A stretch of 6,346 nucleotides of DNA from Eubacterium sp. CAG:274 (lineage in GTDB: Bacteria; Bacillota; Clostridia; Lachnospirales; CAG-274): positions 9,611 through 15,956 of the forward strand of contig FR888493.1 of NCBI GenBank assembly GCA_000432155.1, given 5' to 3'. Below the pieces are notes generated by a model. The model searched no databases. It saw only the letters and a program-made list of their open reading frames with translations, and was not told the origin of the DNA. Made by a program: the position numbers and the translations under genes. Positions within the stretch are counted from its first letter, which is position 1; every line of letters starts with the position of its first letter. This document shows positions 1 to 6,227 of this stretch, piece after piece.

Positions 1-587
1 CAGCTATGGATGCTCTTACACACGCTGTAGAGTCTTATTTATCAAAGGGTGCTTTTGATTTTTCAGAAATGTTGTCATTAAAGGCAGTAAGCCTTATTTC
101 AGCTAACTTTTTAAAGGTAATCAAGAACTTAAATGACTTAGATGCAAGAAAGGCACTTGCTATGGCACAGTATATGGCGGGTATGAGCTTTACAAATGTT
201 GGTCTTGGTATAGTTCATTCTATGGCACATCCGTTAAGTGCATTTTATGATGTACCTCATGGTGTAGCCAATGCCTTGATTTTACCTTATGTGTTAAAGT
301 TTAATTCAGTTGCTTGTGAAGACAAAATGATAACTCTTGCAAAGGCTTTTGACCCTGAATTTGATGAAAGGTATGGTAGCGAAGCAGCTACAGAAAGATG
401 TGTAGAGCTTATTAATACATTTAATAGTGTAGCAGGATTACCTCATAAATTAAAGGAAATCAATGTTAATGTAGAGGATATAGATGCCTTGGCTAGAGAG
501 GCATTAAATGACGCAGCTACACCAGATAATAGACGAGAAGTCAACATTGAGGACTTTAAAAAGCTATACAAAACTATGTATGAATAG
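1..587 (+). CDS. Iron-containing alcohol dehydrogenase, C-terminal half (5' end outside window)
   Basis: This is the C-terminal, metal-binding helical domain of a group III (Fe-dependent) NAD(P)-linked alcohol dehydrogenase, a cytoplasmic enzyme interconverting an alcohol and an aldehyde. The frame is open to the left edge, and the ATG at 6 is internal: it lies in the family signature AMDALTHAVESY. About 195 codons are visible of the roughly 385 usual for the family, so about half is missing upstream. All four metal ligands known from FucO-type enzymes can be placed: Asp (codon 9-11), His (21-23), His (216-218, in GIVHSMAHPL) and His (258-260, in VPHGVANA). The 14-residue spacing of the last two matches FucO. 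The gene is intact to its TAG and is followed closely by an aldehyde dehydrogenase, which points to a two-step oxidation or its reverse. The substrate cannot be read from this half. Candidates are choline (GbsB-like), propanediol, lactaldehyde or a simple alcohol. Confidence 0.93.
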   Translation, partial: AMDALTHAVESYLSKGAFDFSEMLSLKAVSLISANFLKVIKNLNDLDARKALAMAQYMAGMSFTNVGLGIVHSMAHPLSAFYDVPHGVANALILPYVLKFNSVACEDKMITLAKAFDPEFDERYGSEAATERCVELINTFNSVAGLPHKLKEINVNVEDIDALAREALNDAATPDNRREVNIEDFKKLYKTMYE

Positions 588-600
588 GATTGGTGGTTAT

Positions 601-2082
601 ATGGAGTATAAGAAAACATATATTAATGGTTGCTGGGTAGACGGCAATTCAGATAAAGAATTAAAGGCTGTTAATCCATCTAATGGAGAGGTTATAGCAG
701 TAATTAAGGAAAATAATTTAGATGATGTAAAAAGTGCTGTAGCTTCTGCAAAAAATGCTTTTTATGTTACAAGACAATGGCGAGATATGAGTGCTCAGGA
801 AAGAGCCGATATTTTGTTAAAAATAGCTGATGAAGTAGAAAAGCAGGCAGAAGAAATAGCTAAAATAGAGTCTATGGACAATGGCAAGCCTTTGAGAGAG
901 GCTGAGGCAGATGTAGATGATGCTGTACATTGTTTCAGATATTATGCCGGACTTATAAGAACTCCTACAGGTGGAGTATATGAAGTTAATTCCAATTTTG
1001 GCAGAATGCACTCCTATAGTGTTACAGAGCCAGTAGGCGTATGTGCTTTAATAACACCTTGGAATTTCCCTTTCCTTATGGGCGTTTGGAAGTTAGCTCC
1101 AGCTTTGGCTGCTGGTAATTGTGTTATATTTAAGCCTAGTTCTGAAACCGTATTGTCAACTATTAAAATGTTTGAGATTTTTGATAAGGTTGGTTTGCCA
1201 GCAGGAACTGTTAACTTGATTATTGGACCAGGGGGTTCTTTAGGAAATTATCTTGCTGAAAGTAAAGATGTAGATATGCTTACATTTACAGGTAGTACAG
1301 CTGTTGGTCAAAGTATTATGAGAGCAGCAGCGTCTAATGTTAAGCGAATAGGTCTTGAACTTGGTGGAAAATCTCCAAATGTAATTTTTGCTGATGTTGA
1401 TATAGAAAAGGCTGTTGAATGGGCTATGCTTGGTATATTCTTCAATCAAGGAGAGGTATGCTGTGCCGGTTCAAGAATTATTATAGAAAAATCTATTAAG
1501 GACAAGTTCATTAAGCGATTTGCTGAAAGAGCAGAAAAAATGACTATTGGTAATTCCCTTGAAAATTACGATATGGGTCCTTTGGTATCTGAAAAACATA
1601 TGAATGATGTTCTCAAGTATGTAGAGCTTGGCAAAAGTGAGGGGGCAACTCTTGTATGTGGTGGATATAGATATACAGATGGAGAATGTGCAAAGGGCTT
1701 TTTTGTAAAGCCAACTATATTCGATAACTGTACAAGTGATATGAGAATTGTCAGAGAAGAAATTTTTGGACCTGTAGTTACTATACAGACTTTTGAAACA
1801 GAACAAGAGGCTATTGATTTAGCAAATGATACTGATTATGGTCTTGCCGGTGCAGTATTTACTAATGACGGAGCAAAGGCTTTAAGAGTAATTAAGGAAA
1901 TCAGAGCCGGTATTACTTGGATTAATTGTTATAACCCTGCCTTCTGTGAAGCACCTTGGGGTGGCTATAAGATGAGTGGTATAGGCAGAGAACTTGGCAC
2001 TCATGGTCTTGAAGAATATTGTGAAACAAAACAAATAAATATCAATTTGGATAATGAACAACTAGGTTGGTATAATAATTAG
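601..2082 (+). CDS. Aldehyde dehydrogenase, betaine-aldehyde-dehydrogenase-like (non-acylating)
   Basis: This 493-residue soluble NAD(P)-dependent enzyme oxidises an aldehyde to a carboxylate and has normal family length. Visible residues: Asn155 of the oxyanion hole (ITPWNFP), Lys178 (IFKPS), the nucleotide loop FTGSTAVG at 229-236, general base Glu253 (LELGGKSPN), catalytic Cys287 in NQGEVCCAGSR, and Glu387 (REEIFGPV). The C-terminal stretch 449-480 (CEAPWGGYKMSGIGRELG, then GLEEYCETKQIN) and the final LGWYNN resemble Bacillus GbsA and other betaine aldehyde dehydrogenases. Aromatics Tyr115, Trp163 and Trp453 could line a choline-type pocket, which is inference. The ATG at 601 is preferred because family homology begins right there (YINGCWVDG). 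An in-frame ATG at 580 overlaps the stop of the preceding gene, and the open frame extends to 508 without family-like sequence. The ribosome site is weak (GGTGG near 592), so translational coupling to the dehydrogenase upstream is likely. No key residue is missing. Substrate assignment is tentative. Confidence 0.95.
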   Translation: MEYKKTYINGCWVDGNSDKELKAVNPSNGEVIAVIKENNLDDVKSAVASAKNAFYVTRQWRDMSAQERADILLKIADEVEKQAEEIAKIESMDNGKPLREAEADVDDAVHCFRYYAGLIRTPTGGVYEVNSNFGRMHSYSVTEPVGVCALITPWNFPFLMGVWKLAPALAAGNCVIFKPSSETVLSTIKMFEIFDKVGLPAGTVNLIIGPGGSLGNYLAESKDVDMLTFTGSTAVGQSIMRAAASNVKRIGLELGGKSPNVIFADVDIEKAVEWAMLGIFFNQGEVCCAGSRIIIEKSIKDKFIKRFAERAEKMTIGNSLENYDMGPLVSEKHMNDVLKYVELGKSEGATLVCGGYRYTDGECAKGFFVKPTIFDNCTSDMRIVREEIFGPVVTIQTFETEQEAIDLANDTDYGLAGAVFTNDGAKALRVIKEIRAGITWINCYNPAFCEAPWGGYKMSGIGRELGTHGLEEYCETKQININLDNEQLGWYNN

Positions 2083-2091
2083 AAAACTATT

Positions 2092-2131
2092 AAAATGCTT
2101 TCTGTGATAAGTAATCATAGAAGGCATTTTT
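2092..2131 (+). terminator. Intrinsic terminator of the alcohol/aldehyde dehydrogenase operon
   Basis: A 17-base left arm (2092-2108) and right arm (2114-2130) pair along their full length with two G-U pairs, around a 5-base loop AAGTA. The stem ends in TTTT, and the T run continues to 2131, with further T-rich sequence to about 2148. It starts 9 bases after the aldehyde dehydrogenase stop, so the operon ends here. Confidence 0.88.
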
Positions 2132-2181
2132 GCTTTTTCACTTTTTTTATGGTTTAACATAGTATATATATATAATTCTGT

Positions 2182-2186
2182 GGAGG
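2182..2186 (+). promoter_or_regulatory. Ribosome binding site deciding the start at 2192
   Basis: GGAGG lies 5 bases before the ATG at 2192. A GTG at 2180 in the same frame would add four residues but overlaps this ribosome site itself, so the ATG is the better start. Confidence 0.8.
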
Positions 2187-2191
2187 TCAAT

Positions 2192-2731
2192 ATGATTTTT
2201 GGTAGTACAGTAGGCTATGACAGTATATATAGTTATCCATATGAAAGTAGAAAAATTACAGTACAGGAAATGATGGAGAATATTCCCCTTTATGATTCTG
2301 AAAAAGGAAAAAGCAGTAATGAAAGAACAGAAAATAGAAAAGTATGTGACATTACAGAAAGTGAGTCCAAAATTGTAAAGGCTCTTTATAGTAAAATAAA
2401 TAGCAAAATTGACAGTTATATTCAGAAAATTATGGATAAGTATGAATATGAAGGAAGTCCAGTGTATTCTGATGACGGTATTACTAGGGAAACCCTTGCT
2501 CAGATTATTAATCAGGTTATGGAAGAAATGAAAAAGGATTTTGATGAAGTAGAGGAAATAATTCTTGAATTTGACGGATATGAAGATTTTTCAAGAAATA
2601 ACATTCTCAATATGTTAGTTGAGGCACTTGTGCTAAACGAGATTTTCCTTACACGAAGACCTAAGTATAGAAGAATAAGGGATAATTATGTTTTTGTAAA
2701 TGGTATTTATAGTGGTATAAGAAGAAGATAA
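2192..2731 (+). CDS. Uncharacterised 179-residue protein
   Basis: I do not recognise this protein. It has no signal peptide, membrane segment or cysteine cluster (one Cys, residue 52), so a cytoplasmic location is likely. The N-terminus (1-20) is rich in Tyr and Ser, and residues 35-60 are polar and probably disordered. Residues 55-85 and 95-150 are predicted helical by eye. The segment 111-132 is strongly acidic (many Glu and Asp). The last 25 residues are strongly basic, with runs such as RRPKYRRIR and a terminal GIRRR, so the tail could bind nucleic acid or an acidic partner. That is inference. The gene is a single transcription unit: a terminator lies before it and another 7 bases after its stop. 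It has a good ribosome site and codon use like its neighbours, which supports a real gene. No neighbour suggests a function. Confidence 0.85.
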   Translation: MIFGSTVGYDSIYSYPYESRKITVQEMMENIPLYDSEKGKSSNERTENRKVCDITESESKIVKALYSKINSKIDSYIQKIMDKYEYEGSPVYSDDGITRETLAQIINQVMEEMKKDFDEVEEIILEFDGYEDFSRNNILNMLVEALVLNEIFLTRRPKYRRIRDNYVFVNGIYSGIRRR

Positions 2732-2737
2732 AAATTA

Positions 2738-2786
2738 AGTGACTAGCATTAAGTACAAAAGCTTTTTGCTAGTCACTATTATTTTT
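2738..2786 (+). terminator. Intrinsic terminator after the 179-residue protein gene
   Basis: A perfect 11-bp inverted repeat (AGTGACTAGCA at 2738-2748, complement at 2767-2777) encloses an 18-base loop and is followed by ATTATTTTT. The loop contains the self-complementary AAAAGCTTTT (2757-2766). It starts 7 bases after the stop codon. The long loop makes it somewhat weaker than the terminator at 2092. Confidence 0.8.
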
Positions 2787-2795
2787 GTGAAACAA

Positions 2796-2824
2796 TTTAA
2801 GCAAAGTTATGTTAAACTTATTAT
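2796..2824 (+). promoter_or_regulatory. Possible promoter of the MATE gene
   Basis: TTTAAG (2796-2801) and TATTAT (2819-2824, five of six consensus -10 bases) are 17 bases apart. This would start transcription near 2831, just before the ribosome site. The -35 match is poor. Some promoter is expected here because a terminator closes the gene upstream. A weaker alternative is TTGTGA (2785-2790) with TATGTT (2808-2813). Confidence 0.3.
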
Positions 2825-2849
2825 ACGAAAAATTTACAGAGGTATAAAA

Positions 2850-4193
2850 ATGGAGAATAAAGAAATTTTTAGTAAATCAGCTTTAAAAGCTCTTATAATT
2901 CCACTTTTAGTAGAACAGGTTTTGGCCGTAACTGTTGGTTTATCCGATGTTATGATGGTATCTAATGTAGGTGAGGCTGCCATTTCTGGTGTTTCTCTTG
3001 TAGATATGATTAATAACCTTATGATTGCCATTTTTGCAGCTTTGGCAACAGGTGGTGCAGTTGTTACAGCCCAATGTATAGGAGCAAGACATTACGAAGA
3101 AGCAAGAAAATCTGCTAAACAGCTTATTATTGTAGCCATAACACTTTCTATTGTTATTATGGTTGGTTGTCTTATATTTAATAGGCATATATTGAGAGTG
3201 CTTTTTGGTAGTATAGACAATGATGTTATGCACAATGCAATGTTATATTTTCTTATTTCATCTGCGTCTTATCCTTTCTTAGCACTTTATAATTCCTGTG
3301 CAGCCCTTTTTAGGTCAATGGGTAATTCAGCCATATCTATGAAAGTTTCAATACTTATGAATGTCATAAATATATGTGGTAATGCCATTTTGATTTTTGT
3401 ATTTAAAATGGGTGTTGAAGGTGTTGCAATTCCGTCTTTGGTTTCAAGATTTGTGGCAGCTATTATAATGCTTGTGCTTATAAGAAATAAAAATAATGTT
3501 GTGTATGTAGACCATCACAACTTTAAACCAGAGTTTGGTATGATAAGAAGAATATTGTATATAGCTATACCTAGTGGTATGGAAAATGGTATTTTTCAGT
3601 TTGGTAGAATTATTGTAGTAAGTATTATTTCTACATTTGGTACAGTACAGATTGCAGCTAATGCTGTAGCAAACAGTATTGACGGTATGGGTACATTGTG
3701 TGGTCAGGCAATATCTCTTGCTATGATAACTGTAGTAGGTCAATGTGTAGGTGCTGGAGATTTAAAACAGGTAAGACTTTATACTAAAAAGCTCTTGAAA
3801 ATAGCCTATATTCTTACAATTTGCGTAAATTCCACTATACTTTTGACTTTGCCTTGGATATTGAAAATATTCTCTCTTTCTGATGAAACCAGAAGTTTGG
3901 CTTTTATACTTATTTGTATACATAATGGATGTGCTATTTTACTTTGGCCATTGTCTTTTGTATTGCCAAATGCTTTGAGAGCTTGTAATGATGTAAAATA
4001 CACAATGGTTGTATCTATATTTTCAATGTGTATGTTCCGTATAGTGTTTAGTTATATTATAGGACAGTATTTTGGTATGGGTGCAATAGGTGTTTGGATT
4101 GCTATGGTTATAGACTGGATTTTCAGAGTAATATTCTTTGTCTACAGATTTGTAAGTGGTAAGTGGGAAAAACTTACTTATGCAAATAGATAA
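2850..4193 (+). CDS. MATE-family efflux transporter
   Basis: This 447-residue integral membrane protein has the usual length and layout of the MATE family: about twelve hydrophobic helices, cation-coupled (Na+ or H+) export of drugs or metabolites, cytoplasmic membrane. The two halves show the family's internal duplication. A conserved segment after helix 2 (GGAVVTAQCIGARHYEEARK, 68-87) is mirrored by AMITVVGQCVGAGDLKQVR (291-309). The N-half also has ALFRSMGNSAISMKVSILMN (152-171), a typical family stretch, echoed by ALRACNDVKYTMVVSI (375-390). The ATG at 2850 is chosen because AGAGGT (2838-2843) stands 6 bases before it and the family N-terminus (short tail, then ALIIPLL) begins there. The open frame extends back to a GTG at 2739, but that lies inside the preceding terminator. 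The gene is alone in its unit. Substrate cannot be predicted. It is intact and shows no sign of decay. Confidence 0.94.
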   Translation: MENKEIFSKSALKALIIPLLVEQVLAVTVGLSDVMMVSNVGEAAISGVSLVDMINNLMIAIFAALATGGAVVTAQCIGARHYEEARKSAKQLIIVAITLSIVIMVGCLIFNRHILRVLFGSIDNDVMHNAMLYFLISSASYPFLALYNSCAALFRSMGNSAISMKVSILMNVINICGNAILIFVFKMGVEGVAIPSLVSRFVAAIIMLVLIRNKNNVVYVDHHNFKPEFGMIRRILYIAIPSGMENGIFQFGRIIVVSIISTFGTVQIAANAVANSIDGMGTLCGQAISLAMITVVGQCVGAGDLKQVRLYTKKLLKIAYILTICVNSTILLTLPWILKIFSLSDETRSLAFILICIHNGCAILLWPLSFVLPNALRACNDVKYTMVVSIFSMCMFRIVFSYIIGQYFGMGAIGVWIAMVIDWIFRVIFFVYRFVSGKWEKLTYANR

Positions 4194-4218
4194 AAAATAT
4201 GTCACGAAATGTCATGGT

Positions 4219-4283
4219 ACCTCCTGTATATTATTATTGATGACGAAATAAAAGTTGTCAAAATAATATACAGGAGGTTTTTT
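4219..4283 (+). promoter_or_regulatory. Long hairpin with T-run: MATE terminator that also traps the next gene's ribosome site
   Basis: A perfect 17-bp inverted repeat (4219-4235 with 4262-4278) continues inward, past a bulged A at 4236, through 8 more pairs (4237-4244 with 4254-4261, two of them G-U). The loop is 9 bases (4245-4253). Six T residues (4278-4283) follow directly. The form is that of an intrinsic terminator 26 bases after the MATE stop. The 3' arm, however, contains AGGAGG (4272-4277), the ribosome site of the gene starting at 4285, and CCTCCT in the 5' arm pairs with it completely. In a transcript coming from upstream the element should both stop transcription and block translation of the downstream gene. 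The structure is directly visible; its regulatory role is inference. Confidence 0.8.
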
Positions 4284-4284
4284 A

Positions 4285-6213
4285 ATGGAAAAATTAAAAT
4301 TTATGGCGAAAGGACAGAAATTAATTCGCCTTGAAATTAAGCCTATTTATAGTGGAGTAAGAAACTATATGGAGGCTGAATTTATACTAAACCACAGTTG
4401 GTACAATATTACACCTCTCGTGGCACAGTTCAAAAAGGATGAAAAAATTTTTCATGTCACTTTAAACAATGGAAAGTGTACTGTACCTTGGGAGGTTCTT
4501 GAAAATGCTGGAACTATTGAAATTTCCCTTACAGGTGGGAATTTATTAGTTACAAATCCAGTAAAAGTAACCGTAAATAATTCTGGTGCAGAGGGTGGAC
4601 TTGTTCCAACGGAGGCATCAAATTCTCTCTATAGCGAGATTATGGCAAAACTTAATTCTATAGAAGAAGATTGGTTAAACTGTAAATCTTTATTGGCTGA
4701 ATATGAACAGAATATAAGTGATAGCGAAACAGCTGTTGAAAATAAAATTACAGATTTTGAAACAAAGTCAGACGAATTAAGCGGAAAAATTAACGAGATA
4801 AATGTACTTGCTGAAAAGTGTAAAAGCGACAGTCAGACAGCACAAAATCTTTATGAAGAAGTTAAAGAAAAAATAGAAAATGCTAGAAAAACTATTGATA
4901 CTTTGGTTGAAAAAATTACTTTAGCCCAAAACACAAAGAGTAGTTTAGAAGAAAGCATTTCAAATAGTAATAGTGCAAAAGCTGTTTTGGAAAGTACAAT
5001 TACAAGGGCTGAAAATATTAAAACTCAGCTAAAATTAGAAGATTGTATTGCAGAAAATGAAAGAGCTGAAAAAAATATTGAACAGCTTGAAAGTGACAAT
5101 TTTAATGCTGAAGAAATATTATATGGTGTAGAGAATTTAAAAAAATATTTAGGGTATGTAAATAACGGGTTATGCTTTTTTGCTAAGTTTAACACAGAAA
5201 ATTCTACAATAGAAAAGTGTATTGACAATAGTGTTGTCATACTTGATTTATCAAATGGTTACAACGGTATGAATGTAAAGGCTATAGGAGATTATGCCTT
5301 TACAGGGTGTGGGAGTTTAACACAAGTAGATTTTGGTAATGACCTTATTTCAATAGGTGCAGATGCCTTTAATTCTTCTGGAATAACAGAGGACATTGTA
5401 ATTACCCCTAACATTCAGACTATTGGTGAGGGTGCTTTCAGAAATATAAAGGCTAAAATATATAACCTTACAGATATTGAAATAGATGCTGACAACATAG
5501 TAAAAACAACATCAGAGGGAAGTTGTGGAGAAAGCACTAGCTACAAAATTGCAGGGGAATATATGGCAATAAGAGGTAGTGGTGTGACTGAAGATTATTC
5601 AGAAAACGGTCAGCAGTATAATGAACATATAAACGATATTAAAAGTATTTATATACAAGAAGGTGTAACAGGTTTAGGCAGTAGAGTTTTTTGTAATTTT
5701 AGTAATGTTACAAAAGCAGAAATACCGGAAACTGTTGAAACTATAGGGGCATATGCTATGGCATATACAATAAATATTAATGATATAAACACTATTCCTA
5801 AGAGCATAACAACTATTGGCTCAAATGGATTAACTTCTTGCGGTATAGAGGGCAGGCTGGTGTTGCCGAAGTTATCTAATATAGGAGGGAATGCTTTTAG
5901 AAACTGTTCAAAAATAACAAATTTTGAGTTTACATCGCCCGATTTAAAGGGTTTATCCAGTAGCTGTTTTTATTACTGTAGGGGATTGACTGGCACGATA
6001 GAAATACCTAAAAATGTAGAGACCATAGGTTCATTGGCTTTTTATAATTGCAATAAAATTGAAAGTATAGTTATTCCTAGTGCTACAACAACAATAAGCC
6101 CGACAGCATTTTCAGGCTGTTCAAAAGTGACAACAATTAAAATAGATAAAGAAACAGACAGTATTGCAAATGCCCCTTGGGGTGCAGAAGGTGCAGATAT
6201 AATTTGGAAATAA
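4285..6213 (+). CDS. Phage-type tail/baseplate protein with coiled coil and BspA-type leucine-rich repeats
   Basis: This 642-residue protein has three parts. Residues 1-110 are beta-rich and resemble the N-terminal domain of phage baseplate upper (BppU-like) proteins of Firmicutes, with the typical CTVPWEVLENAG (65-76), NPVKVTV (91-97) and a Gly/Pro/Glu linker. Residues about 113-290 are a long, Glu/Lys/Ser-rich helical coiled coil, the sort that forms trimeric fibre shafts. From about 330 to the end lie LRR_5/BspA-type repeats (pattern TIGxxAFxxCxxIxxIxIPxxV), ending in APWGAEGADIIWK, a cap frequent in phage-associated LRR proteins. There is no signal peptide, membrane helix or wall anchor, which argues against an ordinary secreted BspA adhesin and for assembly inside the cell, as with a tail fibre. 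The start is secured by AGGAGG 7 bases before the ATG. That site is locked in a hairpin. The likely role is binding a cell-surface receptor; the target is unknown. Domain calls are by eye: the LRR part is firm, the BppU part less so. Confidence 0.9.
   Translation: MEKLKFMAKGQKLIRLEIKPIYSGVRNYMEAEFILNHSWYNITPLVAQFKKDEKIFHVTLNNGKCTVPWEVLENAGTIEISLTGGNLLVTNPVKVTVNNSGAEGGLVPTEASNSLYSEIMAKLNSIEEDWLNCKSLLAEYEQNISDSETAVENKITDFETKSDELSGKINEINVLAEKCKSDSQTAQNLYEEVKEKIENARKTIDTLVEKITLAQNTKSSLEESISNSNSAKAVLESTITRAENIKTQLKLEDCIAENERAEKNIEQLESDNFNAEEILYGVENLKKYLGYVNNGLCFFAKFNTENSTIEKCIDNSVVILDLSNGYNGMNVKAIGDYAFTGCGSLTQVDFGNDLISIGADAFNSSGITEDIVITPNIQTIGEGAFRNIKAKIYNLTDIEIDADNIVKTTSEGSCGESTSYKIAGEYMAIRGSGVTEDYSENGQQYNEHINDIKSIYIQEGVTGLGSRVFCNFSNVTKAEIPETVETIGAYAMAYTININDINTIPKSITTIGSNGLTSCGIEGRLVLPKLSNIGGNAFRNCSKITNFEFTSPDLKGLSSSCFYYCRGLTGTIEIPKNVETIGSLAFYNCNKIESIVIPSATTTISPTAFSGCSKVTTIKIDKETDSIANAPWGAEGADIIWK
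5272..5483 (+). repeat. First BspA-type LRR array in the fibre gene (about 3 repeats)
   Basis: Protein residues 330-399 hold about three degenerate units of roughly 23 residues: one beginning VKAIGDYAFTGCGSL, one beginning ISIGADAFNSSGI, and one beginning TIGEGAFRNI. The repeat is clear at protein level but not as a DNA repeat, so the units are old rather than freshly duplicated. Confidence 0.75.
5650..6210 (+). repeat. Second BspA-type LRR array in the fibre gene (about 7 repeats plus cap)
   Basis: Residues 456-642 contain about seven units, with anchors GLGSRVFCNFSNV, TIGAYAMAYT, TIGSNGLTSCGI, NIGGNAFRNCSKI, GLSSSCFYYCRGL, TIGSLAFYNCNKI and TISPTAFSGCSKV, then the terminal cap. It is preceded (about 411-462) by a module SCGE...GSGVTEDY...IYIQEGVTGLG, which in many Firmicutes proteins leads into an LRR array. 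Confidence 0.8.
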
Positions 6214-6214
6214 T

Positions 6215-6220
6215 AGGAGG
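6215..6220 (+). promoter_or_regulatory. Strong ribosome binding site of the last gene
   Basis: A perfect AGGAGG stands 7 bases before the ATG at 6228 and begins 2 bases after the fibre gene's stop. Unlike the fibre gene's site it has no complementary arm nearby. Confidence 0.85.
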
Positions 6221-6227
6221 TAATTTT

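Noticed and set aside
508..600. N-terminal extension of the aldehyde dehydrogenase from ATG 508
   Set aside because: It would overlap the alcohol dehydrogenase by 80 bases, and the added residues are an out-of-frame reading of that gene with no family similarity.
2163..2176. Perfect TATAAT (2171-2176) at the end of a TA run, as -10 box of the 179-residue gene
   Set aside because: Transcription would start at about 2183, inside the ribosome site, and no reasonable -35 lies 16-18 bases upstream (TTAACA at 2154-2159 is only 11 bases away). The TA run may still help melting, but I cannot assign a promoter.
2739..2849. N-terminal extension of the MATE protein from GTG 2739
   Set aside because: The extension lies within the terminator and promoter region, has no family similarity, and a good ribosome site precedes the ATG at 2850.
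4023..4205. Minus-strand ORF of 60 codons over the MATE 3' end
   Set aside because: It is the antisense shadow of the transporter, with low-complexity His/Thr/Tyr composition and no ribosome site at its own ATG. The nearby AGGAGG on the minus strand serves a different, 13-codon frame.
4237..4267. Plus-strand promoter TTGATG (4237-4242) / AATAAT (4262-4267) for the fibre gene
   Set aside because: The 19-base spacing is poor, and the start point would fall in the ribosome site, leaving almost no leader.
4285..6213. Secreted BspA-like cell-surface adhesin
   Set aside because: The N-terminus MEKLKFMAKGQKLIRLEIKP has no hydrophobic signal segment, and there is no LPXTG or other anchor at the C-terminus.
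5650..6213. Variable region of a diversity-generating retroelement
   Set aside because: No reverse transcriptase, template repeat or adenine-biased near-duplicate is visible, and the fold is LRR rather than C-type lectin. The downstream sequence is too short to exclude it completely.
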